Source of the DNA: an uncultured Lachnospiraceae bacterium
Lineage (GTDB): Bacteria; Bacillota; Clostridia; Lachnospirales; Lachnospiraceae
Length of the DNA stretch: 64,000 nt
Direction of reading: 5' to 3'
Assembly: GCA_949948735.1 (NCBI GenBank)
Contig: CATLGV010000004.1
Span: forward strand, 124,001-188,000
Shown: positions 24,576 through 33,156 of the stretch, one piece after another
How positions within the stretch are numbered: position 1 is the stretch's first letter
Layout: the number at the start of each line of letters is the position of its first letter
Made by a program: the position numbers and the translations under genes
Notes under the pieces: model-generated
The model's input: the letters and a program-made list of their open reading frames with translations, nothing else
What the model was told of the DNA's origin: nothing
Databases searched by the model: none

Positions 24576-26581
24576 TTTTTATAAAGAAACCGCTCAAATT
24601 CAATTCTGACAGGCGTGTCGCCTGCGTAGGCGTAGACGCCGATCATGGCGCCGGTAAACCGTTTTCCTTTCCGAATGCCCTCGTCGCACAGATAATAGAC
24701 ATTTTCCAGAACCCCGAGCGGCTCTGACGCGCGGCAGGAGCCTGCGAGCGTATAAGAGAATTCCCGTCGCAGATAATCCGTATCAATCTGCAGGGAGATC
24801 TTCGTATCTCCGTGTGATATGCATGTCATAATATCCTCCGTAATATCCTGTGAAAAGGAGATGTGCTCGTCCGTATCAATTTTTTCCCGCACTGCAAGCG
24901 TGTAGCGGCCGTCCTGCACGAAGACGCCGAATTTCAGGTATGTATTTTCGTCATAATAGCAGGTCATTCCGGCGTCCTGTCCGTCGCCCAGCGCGGAATA
25001 ATCCATAGTCACCCCGCAGGTAAAGATGAAATCGCACTGCCTTCTGACCACGATGTTTTTAGCATGCATGGCGTTCAAATCAAGGCGGCTTGCTTCCAGA
25101 GACAAAACGCCGTCCTTTAATCGGATGCCGCCTTCCGTAGGCGTTCTTGGCGTCATAAACTCCTTTGACAGCGTATCCCGGCCAAAGCCGGACGTATGCG
25201 GCGCATCCTCAGGAAGCTCTGCCGCTGCATTGCCGGAGGAAGCCTTCACAGTGGTTTCCGAAGCGGCGCTTCCGGCTATGCCGCAAGCGGGCAGCAGCGG
25301 CTTTTTCTGCTGACAGCCGGGACCTTGCAGACGGTTGACAATGGGCCATTCATCCGCAGTCCATGTGACAGGGTCCAAAGCGGTTTCACGTCCGAGCATG
25401 CTGTATTTACCGTCAATCATCCGCCCGCACAGATAGACCATGTACCAGTCGCCGCCAGGCGTCATTACCGGTTTTCCGTGGCCGCAGCGCTGTATCGGGG
25501 CTTCGGGTATCCATTGCCGCATAATCGGGTTGTACGGGCAGGGCTCGTAGACGCCCGTCAGCTCCCGCGAACGAGAGACGGTGATTCTGTGGCCCGGGCC
25601 GGTGCCGCCCTCTGCCTCGAAAAGATAATACCAGCCGTCTTTTTTGAGCAGATGCGGGCCCTCTGGCGCGCGCTTCTGGTCGCCGTAGAACAGCAGCATG
25701 GCCGGTGAGAGCTGCGTGCCCTTTTCCAAATCAACCTCCAAAATCCGCGCGCCGCGGTTGAGGAGCATATAGGAGCGGCCGTCGTCGTCATGGAAGAGGG
25801 ACGGGTCTATACCGTCCTCTTCAATGTAAAAGGGCCTGGAATACGGCCCCTCCGGTTTTTCGGAGGAGACCACAAGCTGTCTGCGGATAACGGAGCCGGT
25901 GTCGTTCATCCGGTAGGTCGCCGTCACATAGAACCTGCCGTTTTTGTAGGAGATATCCGGCGCCCAGTATCCGCGTCCGCCCTCTAAGTCGTCAATATCC
26001 GCCCATGCCGGATTGGTGATGGCGTGGCCGATAATCTCCCAGTGAATCAAATCCCGTGAATGTGAAATCGGAATGCAGGGGAAAAAGATAAAAGAGGAGT
26101 TGGCCATATAAAAATCGTCGCCGACTCTTACAATGGAAGGGTCGGGATACATTCCGGTACGGATGGGATTGTGGTAGGTGTCCTCATATTTTACGTCATA
26201 ATGCTTTTCAAAATAATCATTTATTTGCGTGTACCCGAGCCGGTGGGCGAGGTCCCACGGCGTGACAAGCTCAAGGTCGCCGTCGAGCGCGGACATGCCT
26301 ACTCTTTCAACCAGATAGGGAATCGTATCGGCCTTTCCGGAGAGCACGGCGTAGTGCAGGATGCTCCGGTAACGGCTGTCCCGCAGATTCATGCTGGCCC
26401 TCGAGTATTCCACAATATATTTTGTCAGCGGCAGACTCCCCATCTGTGCGGACAAAAGGGCAAACGGGACGCCGTCCTGCGTCTGATAATCAATTGCCGC
26501 GGGCTCCTCTGTCAGCAGCCTTTTTACCTCGTTCAAATCAATGCTTCGAATTGCCTGTTCCAGGCGTTTTTTTATTTCCAT
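24548..26581 (-). CDS. Ankyrin-repeat / glycoside hydrolase family 43 fusion
   Basis: Protein of 677 aa. Residues 1-130 carry ankyrin-type repeats (DGVPFALLSAQMGSLPLTKYIV; YRSILHYAVLSGKADTIPYLVE; TPWDLAHRLGY). A five-bladed GH43 domain starts at NPIRTGMYPDPSIVRV, with the catalytic Asp in YPDPS and likely acid Glu in APEGPHLL. A C-terminal beta-sandwich (from about 490) is typical of beta-xylosidase/arabinosidase GH43. The ATG at 26581 follows GGAGC. No signal peptide is present. The ankyrin extension is unusual and suggests protein-protein contact in the cytoplasm. It is the only minus-strand gene of the cluster. Confidence 0.88.
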   Translation of the reverse strand: MEIKKRLEQAIRSIDLNEVKRLLTEEPAAIDYQTQDGVPFALLSAQMGSLPLTKYIVEYSRASMNLRDSRYRSILHYAVLSGKADTIPYLVERVGMSALDGDLELVTPWDLAHRLGYTQINDYFEKHYDVKYEDTYHNPIRTGMYPDPSIVRVGDDFYMANSSFIFFPCIPISHSRDLIHWEIIGHAITNPAWADIDDLEGGRGYWAPDISYKNGRFYVTATYRMNDTGSVIRRQLVVSSEKPEGPYSRPFYIEEDGIDPSLFHDDDGRSYMLLNRGARILEVDLEKGTQLSPAMLLFYGDQKRAPEGPHLLKKDGWYYLFEAEGGTGPGHRITVSRSRELTGVYEPCPYNPIMRQWIPEAPIQRCGHGKPVMTPGGDWYMVYLCGRMIDGKYSMLGRETALDPVTWTADEWPIVNRLQGPGCQQKKPLLPACGIAGSAASETTVKASSGNAAAELPEDAPHTSGFGRDTLSKEFMTPRTPTEGGIRLKDGVLSLEASRLDLNAMHAKNIVVRRQCDFIFTCGVTMDYSALGDGQDAGMTCYYDENTYLKFGVFVQDGRYTLAVREKIDTDEHISFSQDITEDIMTCISHGDTKISLQIDTDYLRREFSYTLAGSCRASEPLGVLENVYYLCDEGIRKGKRFTGAMIGVYAYAGDTPVRIEFERFLYKNQSRIRPVM

Positions 26582-26818
26582 AAACAGTTTCTGCTCCTTT
26601 CGCAGCGTGCATATTTGTGTCACACTTATTTTCCGGCGTTCAGTTCAATCATAATGCAAAAGACGGGATTAATCAATACGCACGAGGCCTGCAATCCAAA
26701 ATCCGGCAGAAAATGGAGGGCAAATCTTGTCTATTGCCATCAATCTATGGTATGATGATAAAAGCTTACCAAAATAACCGGAATTTAAATAATCTGTGCG
26801 CGGAGGAGAAGGAGCTTT

Positions 26819-27952
26819 ATGGCAATTGAAATCGTAGAAAAGTATGTGAACGGGCTGATCGACAGAAGTACGCTGGAGGAGCCGGTCTGGAATATCGAGA
26901 AGATTCGGGCGGGTAAAAAGGCGACATGGGATTATATCGACGGCTGCATGATTATGTCGCTTCTGGAGCTTTACAAGGTGACGGAGAACCGTAAATATTT
27001 CGAATTTGCGGAGAGCTACATCAGCCACCGCATTGAAGAGGACGGCACGATCAACGGATACGATAAGGACGAACTGAATCTGGACCACATCAACGAGGGC
27101 AAAAATCTCTTTACCCTTTATGACTTAACCGGAAAAGAGAAGTATGCCAGGGCAACGAAAAATATCTACCAGCAGATTTTGGAGATGCCGCGTACAAAGG
27201 AAGGAAACTTCTGGCATAAGAAGATTTATCCGAATCAGGTATGGCTGGACGGCCTGTATATGGCGCTGCCTTATTATATGGAATATGAGAAGCGCTTTAA
27301 CGGCAAGAAGAACTACAAGGACATTTATACGCAGTTCTTTAATGTGGAGAAGAACCAGAAGGACGCCGAAACCGGCCTGTATTATCATGCGTACGACGCG
27401 GAGCGGAGGATGTTCTGGGCGGATCCTCAGACCGGGCTTTCCGGGAACTTCTGGCTGCGGGCGCTTGGCTGGTTTTCCATGGCGCTGCTGGATACGCTGA
27501 CGATTGCGGATAAGGGGACGGAGGATTATGCGCATCTGCTGAGAATGTATCAGGAGCTGATTGCCTCGATGCTCAAATACCAGTCTCCGGAGGGAATGTG
27601 GTATCAGGTGCCCAATTTCCCCGGGCGGGAGCAGAACTATCTCGAGACCAGCGGCAGCTCCATCATGGCGTACTGCCTGCTGAAGGGCGCGCGCCTTGGC
27701 TATCTTCCGGCGGAATACGGCGCGTACGGTGAAAAGGCGTTTAACGGGATTTGCGATAAGTATCTGGCCGCCGTTGACGGGGAAATGAGCCTTGGCGGCA
27801 TCTGCCTTGTAGCAGGGCTGGGGCCGGAGGATAATCCGCGGCGCGACGGCACATACGCGTATTACATGTCGGAGCCTGTCGTGAAGGACGATGCGAAGGG
27901 AACCGCGCCGTTTCTGCTTGCTTATGCGGAGATGTGCAGGAAGGATCAGTAA
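26819..27952 (+). CDS. Unsaturated rhamnogalacturonyl hydrolase (GH105)
   Basis: (alpha/alpha)6-barrel enzyme of 377 aa that removes unsaturated galacturonyl residues left by pectin lyases. Family blocks are WDYIDGCMI near residue 40, KIYPNQVWLDGLYMALPYYM with the likely catalytic Asp144, and WLRALGWFSMALLD. Length fits YteR/YesR. AAGGAG lies 6 bases before the ATG. No signal peptide, so it handles imported oligomers. It heads a plus-strand run of GH105, pectinesterase, esterase and isomerase. Confidence 0.93.
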   Translation: MAIEIVEKYVNGLIDRSTLEEPVWNIEKIRAGKKATWDYIDGCMIMSLLELYKVTENRKYFEFAESYISHRIEEDGTINGYDKDELNLDHINEGKNLFTLYDLTGKEKYARATKNIYQQILEMPRTKEGNFWHKKIYPNQVWLDGLYMALPYYMEYEKRFNGKKNYKDIYTQFFNVEKNQKDAETGLYYHAYDAERRMFWADPQTGLSGNFWLRALGWFSMALLDTLTIADKGTEDYAHLLRMYQELIASMLKYQSPEGMWYQVPNFPGREQNYLETSGSSIMAYCLLKGARLGYLPAEYGAYGEKAFNGICDKYLAAVDGEMSLGGICLVAGLGPEDNPRRDGTYAYYMSEPVVKDDAKGTAPFLLAYAEMCRKDQ

Positions 27953-28043
27953 AGCGGGGCGGAAACATAAACACGGAAGAATGCAGATACAAAGATTGTA
28001 ATGCGTCTTCCGTATTGAAAGAAAGTGAAGGTTTGACAGAAAA

Positions 28044-29000
28044 ATGACAGAAAAAGAGCTGTATGTGTCGGCGAAGGGTGATCAGACGTTTGCAAGAATT
28101 GCGGATGCGCTGGCGGCTGCGGAACAGTTTTGCGGCTGCAGGGTGGTTATCCGGATTGCGGCCGGCGTCTATCGGGAGCGGCTTGTCATCAGGCAGGACC
28201 ATATCTCGTTCATAGGTGAGAATGCCGCGGATACGCGGATAACCTTTTCCGACTTTGCGAATGATTTGATGCCGGAGGGCGATAAGCGAGGGACTTTCCG
28301 GACGCCCAGCGTTTTTATTGATGCGGATGATTTTTATGCCCGCGGGATTTCGTTCTGCAATGAAGCGGGGCAGGGCGGCAAGGTCGGACAGGCGCTGGCG
28401 GTGTATGCGGACGGAGACCGGCTGATGTTTGAGAGCTGCCGCTTCGAGGGGTATCAGGACACGCTGTTTACGGCGCCGCTGCCCAGGAAGGAGAAGCAGG
28501 CGGGCGGCTTTAAGGGGCCTAAGGAGTTTGCGCCCCGGCGGGTAGGCAGACAGCTGTATAAGGACTGCTATATTGCGGGGAATGTTGATTTTATTTTCGG
28601 CGGAGCGATTGCGTACTTTGAGGACTGCGAGATTTTTATGCGGGACAGAAAGGGTGACGTAAAGGGATATGTGACCGCGCCTTCAACCTTTGAGGGACAG
28701 GAGTACGGCTATGTATTTCAGCGCTGCCGCTTTACGAGCGAATGTCCCCGGGAGAGCTGCTATCTGGGGCGGCCGTGGCGGGATTATGCCAGATGCGTCA
28801 TTTTGAACAGCGAAATCGGCGCGCATATCCGCAGGGAGGGCTGGCACGACTGGGACAGGAAAGAGGCGTGGGATACGGTATTTTTTGCGGAATACGGGAA
28901 TTACGGAGAAGGCGCGGGCACGCAGCGCGCGCCGTTTGTAAAAATGCTGACGCAGGAGGAAGCGGCGGCCTACACACGGGAAAATGTAATCGGCTTCTGA
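28044..29000 (+). CDS. Pectinesterase (CE8)
   Basis: Beta-helix pectin methylesterase of 318 aa, which removes methyl groups from galacturonate. The active-site residues can be placed: Asp139 in EGYQDTLF, Asp182 in NVDFIFGG, and Arg243 in YLGRPWRDY. There is no signal peptide, unlike secreted pectinesterases, pointing to cytoplasmic work on short methylated oligomers. It follows GH105 by 91 bp. The ATG at 28044 has only a weak ribosome site. Confidence 0.92.
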   Translation: MTEKELYVSAKGDQTFARIADALAAAEQFCGCRVVIRIAAGVYRERLVIRQDHISFIGENAADTRITFSDFANDLMPEGDKRGTFRTPSVFIDADDFYARGISFCNEAGQGGKVGQALAVYADGDRLMFESCRFEGYQDTLFTAPLPRKEKQAGGFKGPKEFAPRRVGRQLYKDCYIAGNVDFIFGGAIAYFEDCEIFMRDRKGDVKGYVTAPSTFEGQEYGYVFQRCRFTSECPRESCYLGRPWRDYARCVILNSEIGAHIRREGWHDWDRKEAWDTVFFAEYGNYGEGAGTQRAPFVKMLTQEEAAAYTRENVIGF

Positions 29001-29035
29001 GGAAGTGATGATTACAGGAGCGGATAAGAGAGCAT

Positions 29036-30142
29036 ATGGAACAGACAAATTCACGAACCATCAAAATTAACAGGTATTATGACAGCCTGCCGAATATGAA
29101 AGCGAAGTTCGACCGCTTTGCGCGGAAGGATTCTTTTGACGGAAGCACCGCGGCGGAATTTGAGGCATGGCGGACGCGGGCGCGCGCAACCCTGTCGGCG
29201 TTAATCGGCCTTGAAAAAATGGACAGCGTGCGGCTTTCCCCGGTGACGGAGGAGGTCGTTATGCTGGACAACGGTATTGTGCGGGAAAAAATACGGATAC
29301 AGTCCGAGCAGGAGGTATGGGTGCCGATGTATATCCTGATACCGCCTGTAAAGGAGGGTGCGGAGCAGGAAAAGAGAAAGGTTTTCATTGCGCCGCCCGG
29401 CCATCAGGGCGCCGGGAAATATTCCGTTGCGGGATGCGGGGAGATTCCCGCGGTCGCGGATGCGATTAAAAAGTTCAATTATGACTACGGACTGCAGCTT
29501 GCAAAGCGCGGTTTTGTAGTAATCTGTCCGGACTGCAGAGGCTTTGGCGAACGCCGCGATGAGAAAAAGCAGGGGGACGACGAGGAGGCGTTTCTGACCT
29601 CTTCCTGCTTTCATCTGGCGCATATGGCGGAGCCGCTGGGGGAGACGGTAATCGGCATGTGCACATGGGATTTGATGAAAATCGCCGATTATATAGAAAC
29701 GCGTGCGGAGTGGGACAGTACGGATATTTCCTGTCTCGGGTTTTCCGGCGGCGGCATGCAGACCCTGTATTTTGCCGCGCTGGACGAGCGCGTTCGGAAT
29801 GTGTTTATCAGCGGATATATGTATGGCTTTAAGGATTCGCTGATGATCTTAAACGGAAACTGCAGCTGTAATTATGTGCCGCATCTGTGGGAGCATTTCG
29901 ATATGGGCGACATCGGCAGCATGATTGCGCCGCGCAGCCTGATGATACAGTCCTGCCGGGACGACCATTTGAACGGGCCGCGGGGGCTTTGCAATGTCTA
30001 TGAGCAGCTGGCGGTAATCCGCGACGCCTACGGGCTTTACGGCGCGGAGGAGCGCGTGGTGCACGATGTACACGAGGGTGGGCACTGCTGGCATGACGAG
30101 CATTTGACCGAGATTTTGCGGCGCTTTGGGCTGGAGCCGTAA
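29036..30142 (+). CDS. Alpha/beta hydrolase, acetyl-esterase-like (CE7/abhydrolase_7 type)
   Basis: Esterase of 368 aa. The nucleophile elbow is GFSGGG with Ser237, preceded by APPGHQGAGKYSV (oxyanion loop) and followed by the acid in SCRDDHLN and the His in VHEGGHCW. The family includes acetylxylan and cephalosporin-C esterases. In this setting it probably removes acetyl groups from pectic or hemicellulosic oligomers, which is inference from neighbours. No signal peptide. It follows the pectinesterase by 35 bp in the same operon. Confidence 0.82.
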   Translation: MEQTNSRTIKINRYYDSLPNMKAKFDRFARKDSFDGSTAAEFEAWRTRARATLSALIGLEKMDSVRLSPVTEEVVMLDNGIVREKIRIQSEQEVWVPMYILIPPVKEGAEQEKRKVFIAPPGHQGAGKYSVAGCGEIPAVADAIKKFNYDYGLQLAKRGFVVICPDCRGFGERRDEKKQGDDEEAFLTSSCFHLAHMAEPLGETVIGMCTWDLMKIADYIETRAEWDSTDISCLGFSGGGMQTLYFAALDERVRNVFISGYMYGFKDSLMILNGNCSCNYVPHLWEHFDMGDIGSMIAPRSLMIQSCRDDHLNGPRGLCNVYEQLAVIRDAYGLYGAEERVVHDVHEGGHCWHDEHLTEILRRFGLEP

Positions 30143-30207
30143 GCTGGCGGCAGAATACGCTCTGCAAAAAACCATATAATAGATTGAATAAGAACGGAGG
30201 AGATAGG

Positions 30208-31047
30208 ATGATACAGTTTGGAATCAGATTGCACGACGCGGTACAGGCCCCCATAGAGGAGCGGTTGAAGGCAGTGAAGGCGCAGGGCTTTGCCTGCGCG
30301 CATGTAGCCCTGTCCAAGGTTATCAGCGAGAATTCGGTCGCAGAGAGCGCGCTGACGCCGGGCTACGCGATGTACCTGAGAAGGCTGTTTGAGAAGAATG
30401 AGCTGGATTTTGCGGTGCTGGGCTGCTATCTCAATCTGGCCACGCCGGACGCCGCGCAGCTTAGGGCGACGCAGGAGAAATATCTTGCGAATATCCGGTT
30501 TGCGGCGCATCTGGGCGCGGGCGTTGTCGGCACGGAGACCGGTGCGCCGAATGTGGAGTACAAGTTTGAGGAGGCCTGCTGGTCCGAGGAGGCATTAGCG
30601 GTTTTCATCAAAAATCTGCGGCCTGTTGTGCGCTATGCGGAGCAGATGGGCGTGCTTCTGGCAATCGAACCGGTGGTGCGTCATATCGTATGCAATCCCG
30701 TGCGCGCAAGGCGGGTGCTGGATGAGATTGCGTCCCCGAATCTGCGCATTATCCTGGATCCCGTGAATCTGCTCGAAAGCTATAATTACGAGAAGCAGGA
30801 TGAGATTATTGACGAGGCGCTGGCGCTTCTGGGGAAGGACGTTGCCGTGCTCCATGTGAAGGACTTTAAGCTTGAGGACGGCAGGCTGGTATCCGTTCCG
30901 GTGGGACAGGGACAGTGCCACTGGGAACGCATTATGCCGTATATGAAAAAAGAGAAGCCTTTTATGCATGCGACGCTGGAGGACACAAAGCCGGAGAACG
31001 CAGTGGCGGCGTTGAATTACATTAAAGGGATTTATGAGAACTGCTGA
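30208..31047 (+). CDS. Sugar phosphate isomerase/epimerase (TIM barrel)
   Basis: Xylose-isomerase-like TIM barrel protein of 279 aa. Metal-site blocks are VVGTETGAPN, LLAIEPVVRHIV, LRIILDPVNLL and VAVLHVKDFKLEDGR, with a late Glu in HATLEDTKPEN. ATG 30208 with GGAGG at 30196-30200 is preferred to the TTG at 30184. Its place after the pectin enzymes suggests that it isomerises or epimerises a released sugar or uronate derivative; the exact substrate cannot be told. Confidence 0.85.
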   Translation: MIQFGIRLHDAVQAPIEERLKAVKAQGFACAHVALSKVISENSVAESALTPGYAMYLRRLFEKNELDFAVLGCYLNLATPDAAQLRATQEKYLANIRFAAHLGAGVVGTETGAPNVEYKFEEACWSEEALAVFIKNLRPVVRYAEQMGVLLAIEPVVRHIVCNPVRARRVLDEIASPNLRIILDPVNLLESYNYEKQDEIIDEALALLGKDVAVLHVKDFKLEDGRLVSVPVGQGQCHWERIMPYMKKEKPFMHATLEDTKPENAVAALNYIKGIYENC

Positions 31048-31083
31048 CAGTCGACTATTTTGGAACGAAAAGAGGTTTTGGGT

Positions 31084-32568
31084 ATGAGAGGAATCGACAC
31101 ACAGGTGCGAAAAACCAGGCGTGCGATTTTCCGGGAGGTTGCGGGTCTGGCTTATCATTCTGCCAATCTGGTGCGGGATATGGAGGCGCTTCCGTATAAG
31201 CTGGTTGATTCGGAGAATTCGCCCTATTGGGGGAATATTTACCGGGAACGGGAGATTGTCCGGGAACGGCTGCGGCTGGCAATGGGAATGTCGCTTCGGC
31301 CTGAGGATGAGCCGGTTCAGGTCAGTCAGGGCGTGGAGGAGAGCAATATCGACGAGAAGTATTACGAGCCGCCCTTAATGCAGGTGATTTCAACCGCCTG
31401 CAACGCATGTCCGGAAAATAAATACGAGGTCACGGATAAATGCATGGGATGTCTTGCGCATCCCTGTAATGAGGTCTGTCCCAAAGGAGCGATTACAATG
31501 GTCAACGGCCATTCCGTGATCGATCAGGAGAAGTGTATCCGCTGTGGTAAGTGCAAGACGGTATGCCCTTATGATGCGATTTCCCACCAGCAAAGGCCCT
31601 GCCTTGCGCATTGCGGCGTCAACGCGATCAGCTCCGACAGCCATGGCCGGGCGGTGATTGATGACAATAAATGCGTGTCCTGCGGGCAGTGCATGGTAAG
31701 CTGCCCGTTTGGCGCGATTGCCGATAAATCACAGATATTTCAGCTGATTCGCGCAATGCAGTCCGAGCGGAAGATCATCGCGCAGGTAGCGCCGTCCTTT
31801 GTCGGGCAGTTTGGGCCGAAGGTAACGCCGGACATGCTCAAGACGGCGCTCAAGGAGCTGGGCTTCTATGAGGTATACGAGACGGCAATCGGCGCGGATA
31901 TGGGCGCTATGGCCGAGGCGGAGCACTATGTGGAGGAGGTGGCGACAGGGGAGCTGCCGTTTTTGCTGACCTCCTGCTGCCCGTCATGGTCGATGCTGGC
32001 CAAGAAGTTTTTTCCGGAGACAATCGATAAAATCAGCAACGCGCTGACGCCTATGGTGGCGACCGCGCGCGTTATCAAGGAGCAGCATCCTGATGCCAGT
32101 GTCGTTTTTATCGGCCCCTGTGCGAGCAAGAAGCTGGAGGCGAGCAGGCGGACGGTGCGCTCGGACGTGGATTTTGTCATTACCTTTGAGGAGCTTCTGG
32201 GGATGTTTGAGGCAAAGGGTATTCTGCTGGAGGAAATCAAGGCGATGGATACCATGAACGACGCGACGGCAGCCGGGCGGGGCTACGGCGTTGCGGGCGG
32301 CGTCGCCAGTGCGATTGAGACGTGCATCAAGGAGTACTATCCGGATACAGAGATACACATCGAGCACGCAGAGAGCCTGTCGGAATGCAAAAAGATGCTG
32401 ATGCTTGCCAAGGCGGGCAAAAAGACAGGCTGCCTGATTGAGGGAATGGCATGTCCGGGCGGCTGCGTAGCCGGCGCCGGCACCAATATCGCGATTCCGC
32501 AGGCGGCAAAGGAGCTGGCGGAATTTAAAAAAGAAGCGTCAAAGCGTATTCCCGATAAGGATATTTAA
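31084..32568 (+). CDS. Monomeric [FeFe]-hydrogenase
   Basis: Iron hydrogenase of 494 aa that makes or takes up H2 with ferredoxin in fermentation. An N-terminal region of about 100 residues with few Cys is followed by clustered ferredoxin-type Cys motifs (CNACPENK, CMGCLAHPC, CIRCGKC, CVSCGQC), then the H-cluster domain: TSCCPSW (Cys298/Cys299), GPCASKK (Cys346) and EGMACPGGC (Cys457, Cys461). The variant TSCCPSW motif and size suit group B type enzymes of Clostridia. ATG 31084 is taken rather than TTG 31060. Confidence 0.92.
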   Translation: MRGIDTQVRKTRRAIFREVAGLAYHSANLVRDMEALPYKLVDSENSPYWGNIYREREIVRERLRLAMGMSLRPEDEPVQVSQGVEESNIDEKYYEPPLMQVISTACNACPENKYEVTDKCMGCLAHPCNEVCPKGAITMVNGHSVIDQEKCIRCGKCKTVCPYDAISHQQRPCLAHCGVNAISSDSHGRAVIDDNKCVSCGQCMVSCPFGAIADKSQIFQLIRAMQSERKIIAQVAPSFVGQFGPKVTPDMLKTALKELGFYEVYETAIGADMGAMAEAEHYVEEVATGELPFLLTSCCPSWSMLAKKFFPETIDKISNALTPMVATARVIKEQHPDASVVFIGPCASKKLEASRRTVRSDVDFVITFEELLGMFEAKGILLEEIKAMDTMNDATAAGRGYGVAGGVASAIETCIKEYYPDTEIHIEHAESLSECKKMLMLAKAGKKTGCLIEGMACPGGCVAGAGTNIAIPQAAKELAEFKKEASKRIPDKDI

Positions 32569-32642
32569 GGAAATGCCGGTTAAAGCGTTTCCCTAATCCG
32601 GCAGGAGACTACGACGAACCAGGAGATAATAGTGGAGGGCAT

Positions 32643-33149
32643 ATGAATACGGAGCTTAACTGTGGATTCAGAAAAGACGGAAAGTGGTTTCGCTACCGCG
32701 CGGCGGCGATTATCGTTGAGGATGGCTGCGTGCTGTTTGCGGGAAATGAACTGGATAATTATTATTATTCTATCGGCGGCGCCGTGCATGTCGGAGAGAC
32801 CGCGGAACAGGCGGTGACCCGCGAGGTGCTGGAGGAAACGGGCGTAGCATACGAGGTTGACCATCTTGCGGTAATCCATGAGAATTTCTTTAGTGACAAT
32901 AGCGGTACGCTGAAGGATTTGGACTGCCATGAGGTTGCTTTATATTTTGTAATGAAGCCGAGAGGAACGCAGGAGCTGAAAAGCGACAGTTATGTTTTGG
33001 GGGTTAAGGAGAATATGTTCTGGCTCCCGATTGCGGAATTAGACAAATACAGGGCGTTTCCGACGTTTATGAAGGAATATCTGCAGTCAGGCCATGAGGG
33101 GATTATGCACATAGTTACCGATGAAAGAATGACCAGGGAAGGAGTATGA
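32643..33149 (+). CDS. NUDIX hydrolase
   Basis: Hydrolase of 168 aa for nucleoside-diphosphate-linked compounds. The Nudix box is complete: GGAVHVGETAEQAVTREVLE followed by ETG, i.e. Gx5Ex7REx2EExG. GGAGGGC sits just before ATG 32643. Specific substrate unknown. It lies 7 bp before gltX in the same direction. Confidence 0.9.
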   Translation: MNTELNCGFRKDGKWFRYRAAAIIVEDGCVLFAGNELDNYYYSIGGAVHVGETAEQAVTREVLEETGVAYEVDHLAVIHENFFSDNSGTLKDLDCHEVALYFVMKPRGTQELKSDSYVLGVKENMFWLPIAELDKYRAFPTFMKEYLQSGHEGIMHIVTDERMTREGV

Positions 33150-33156
33150 TGATAAA

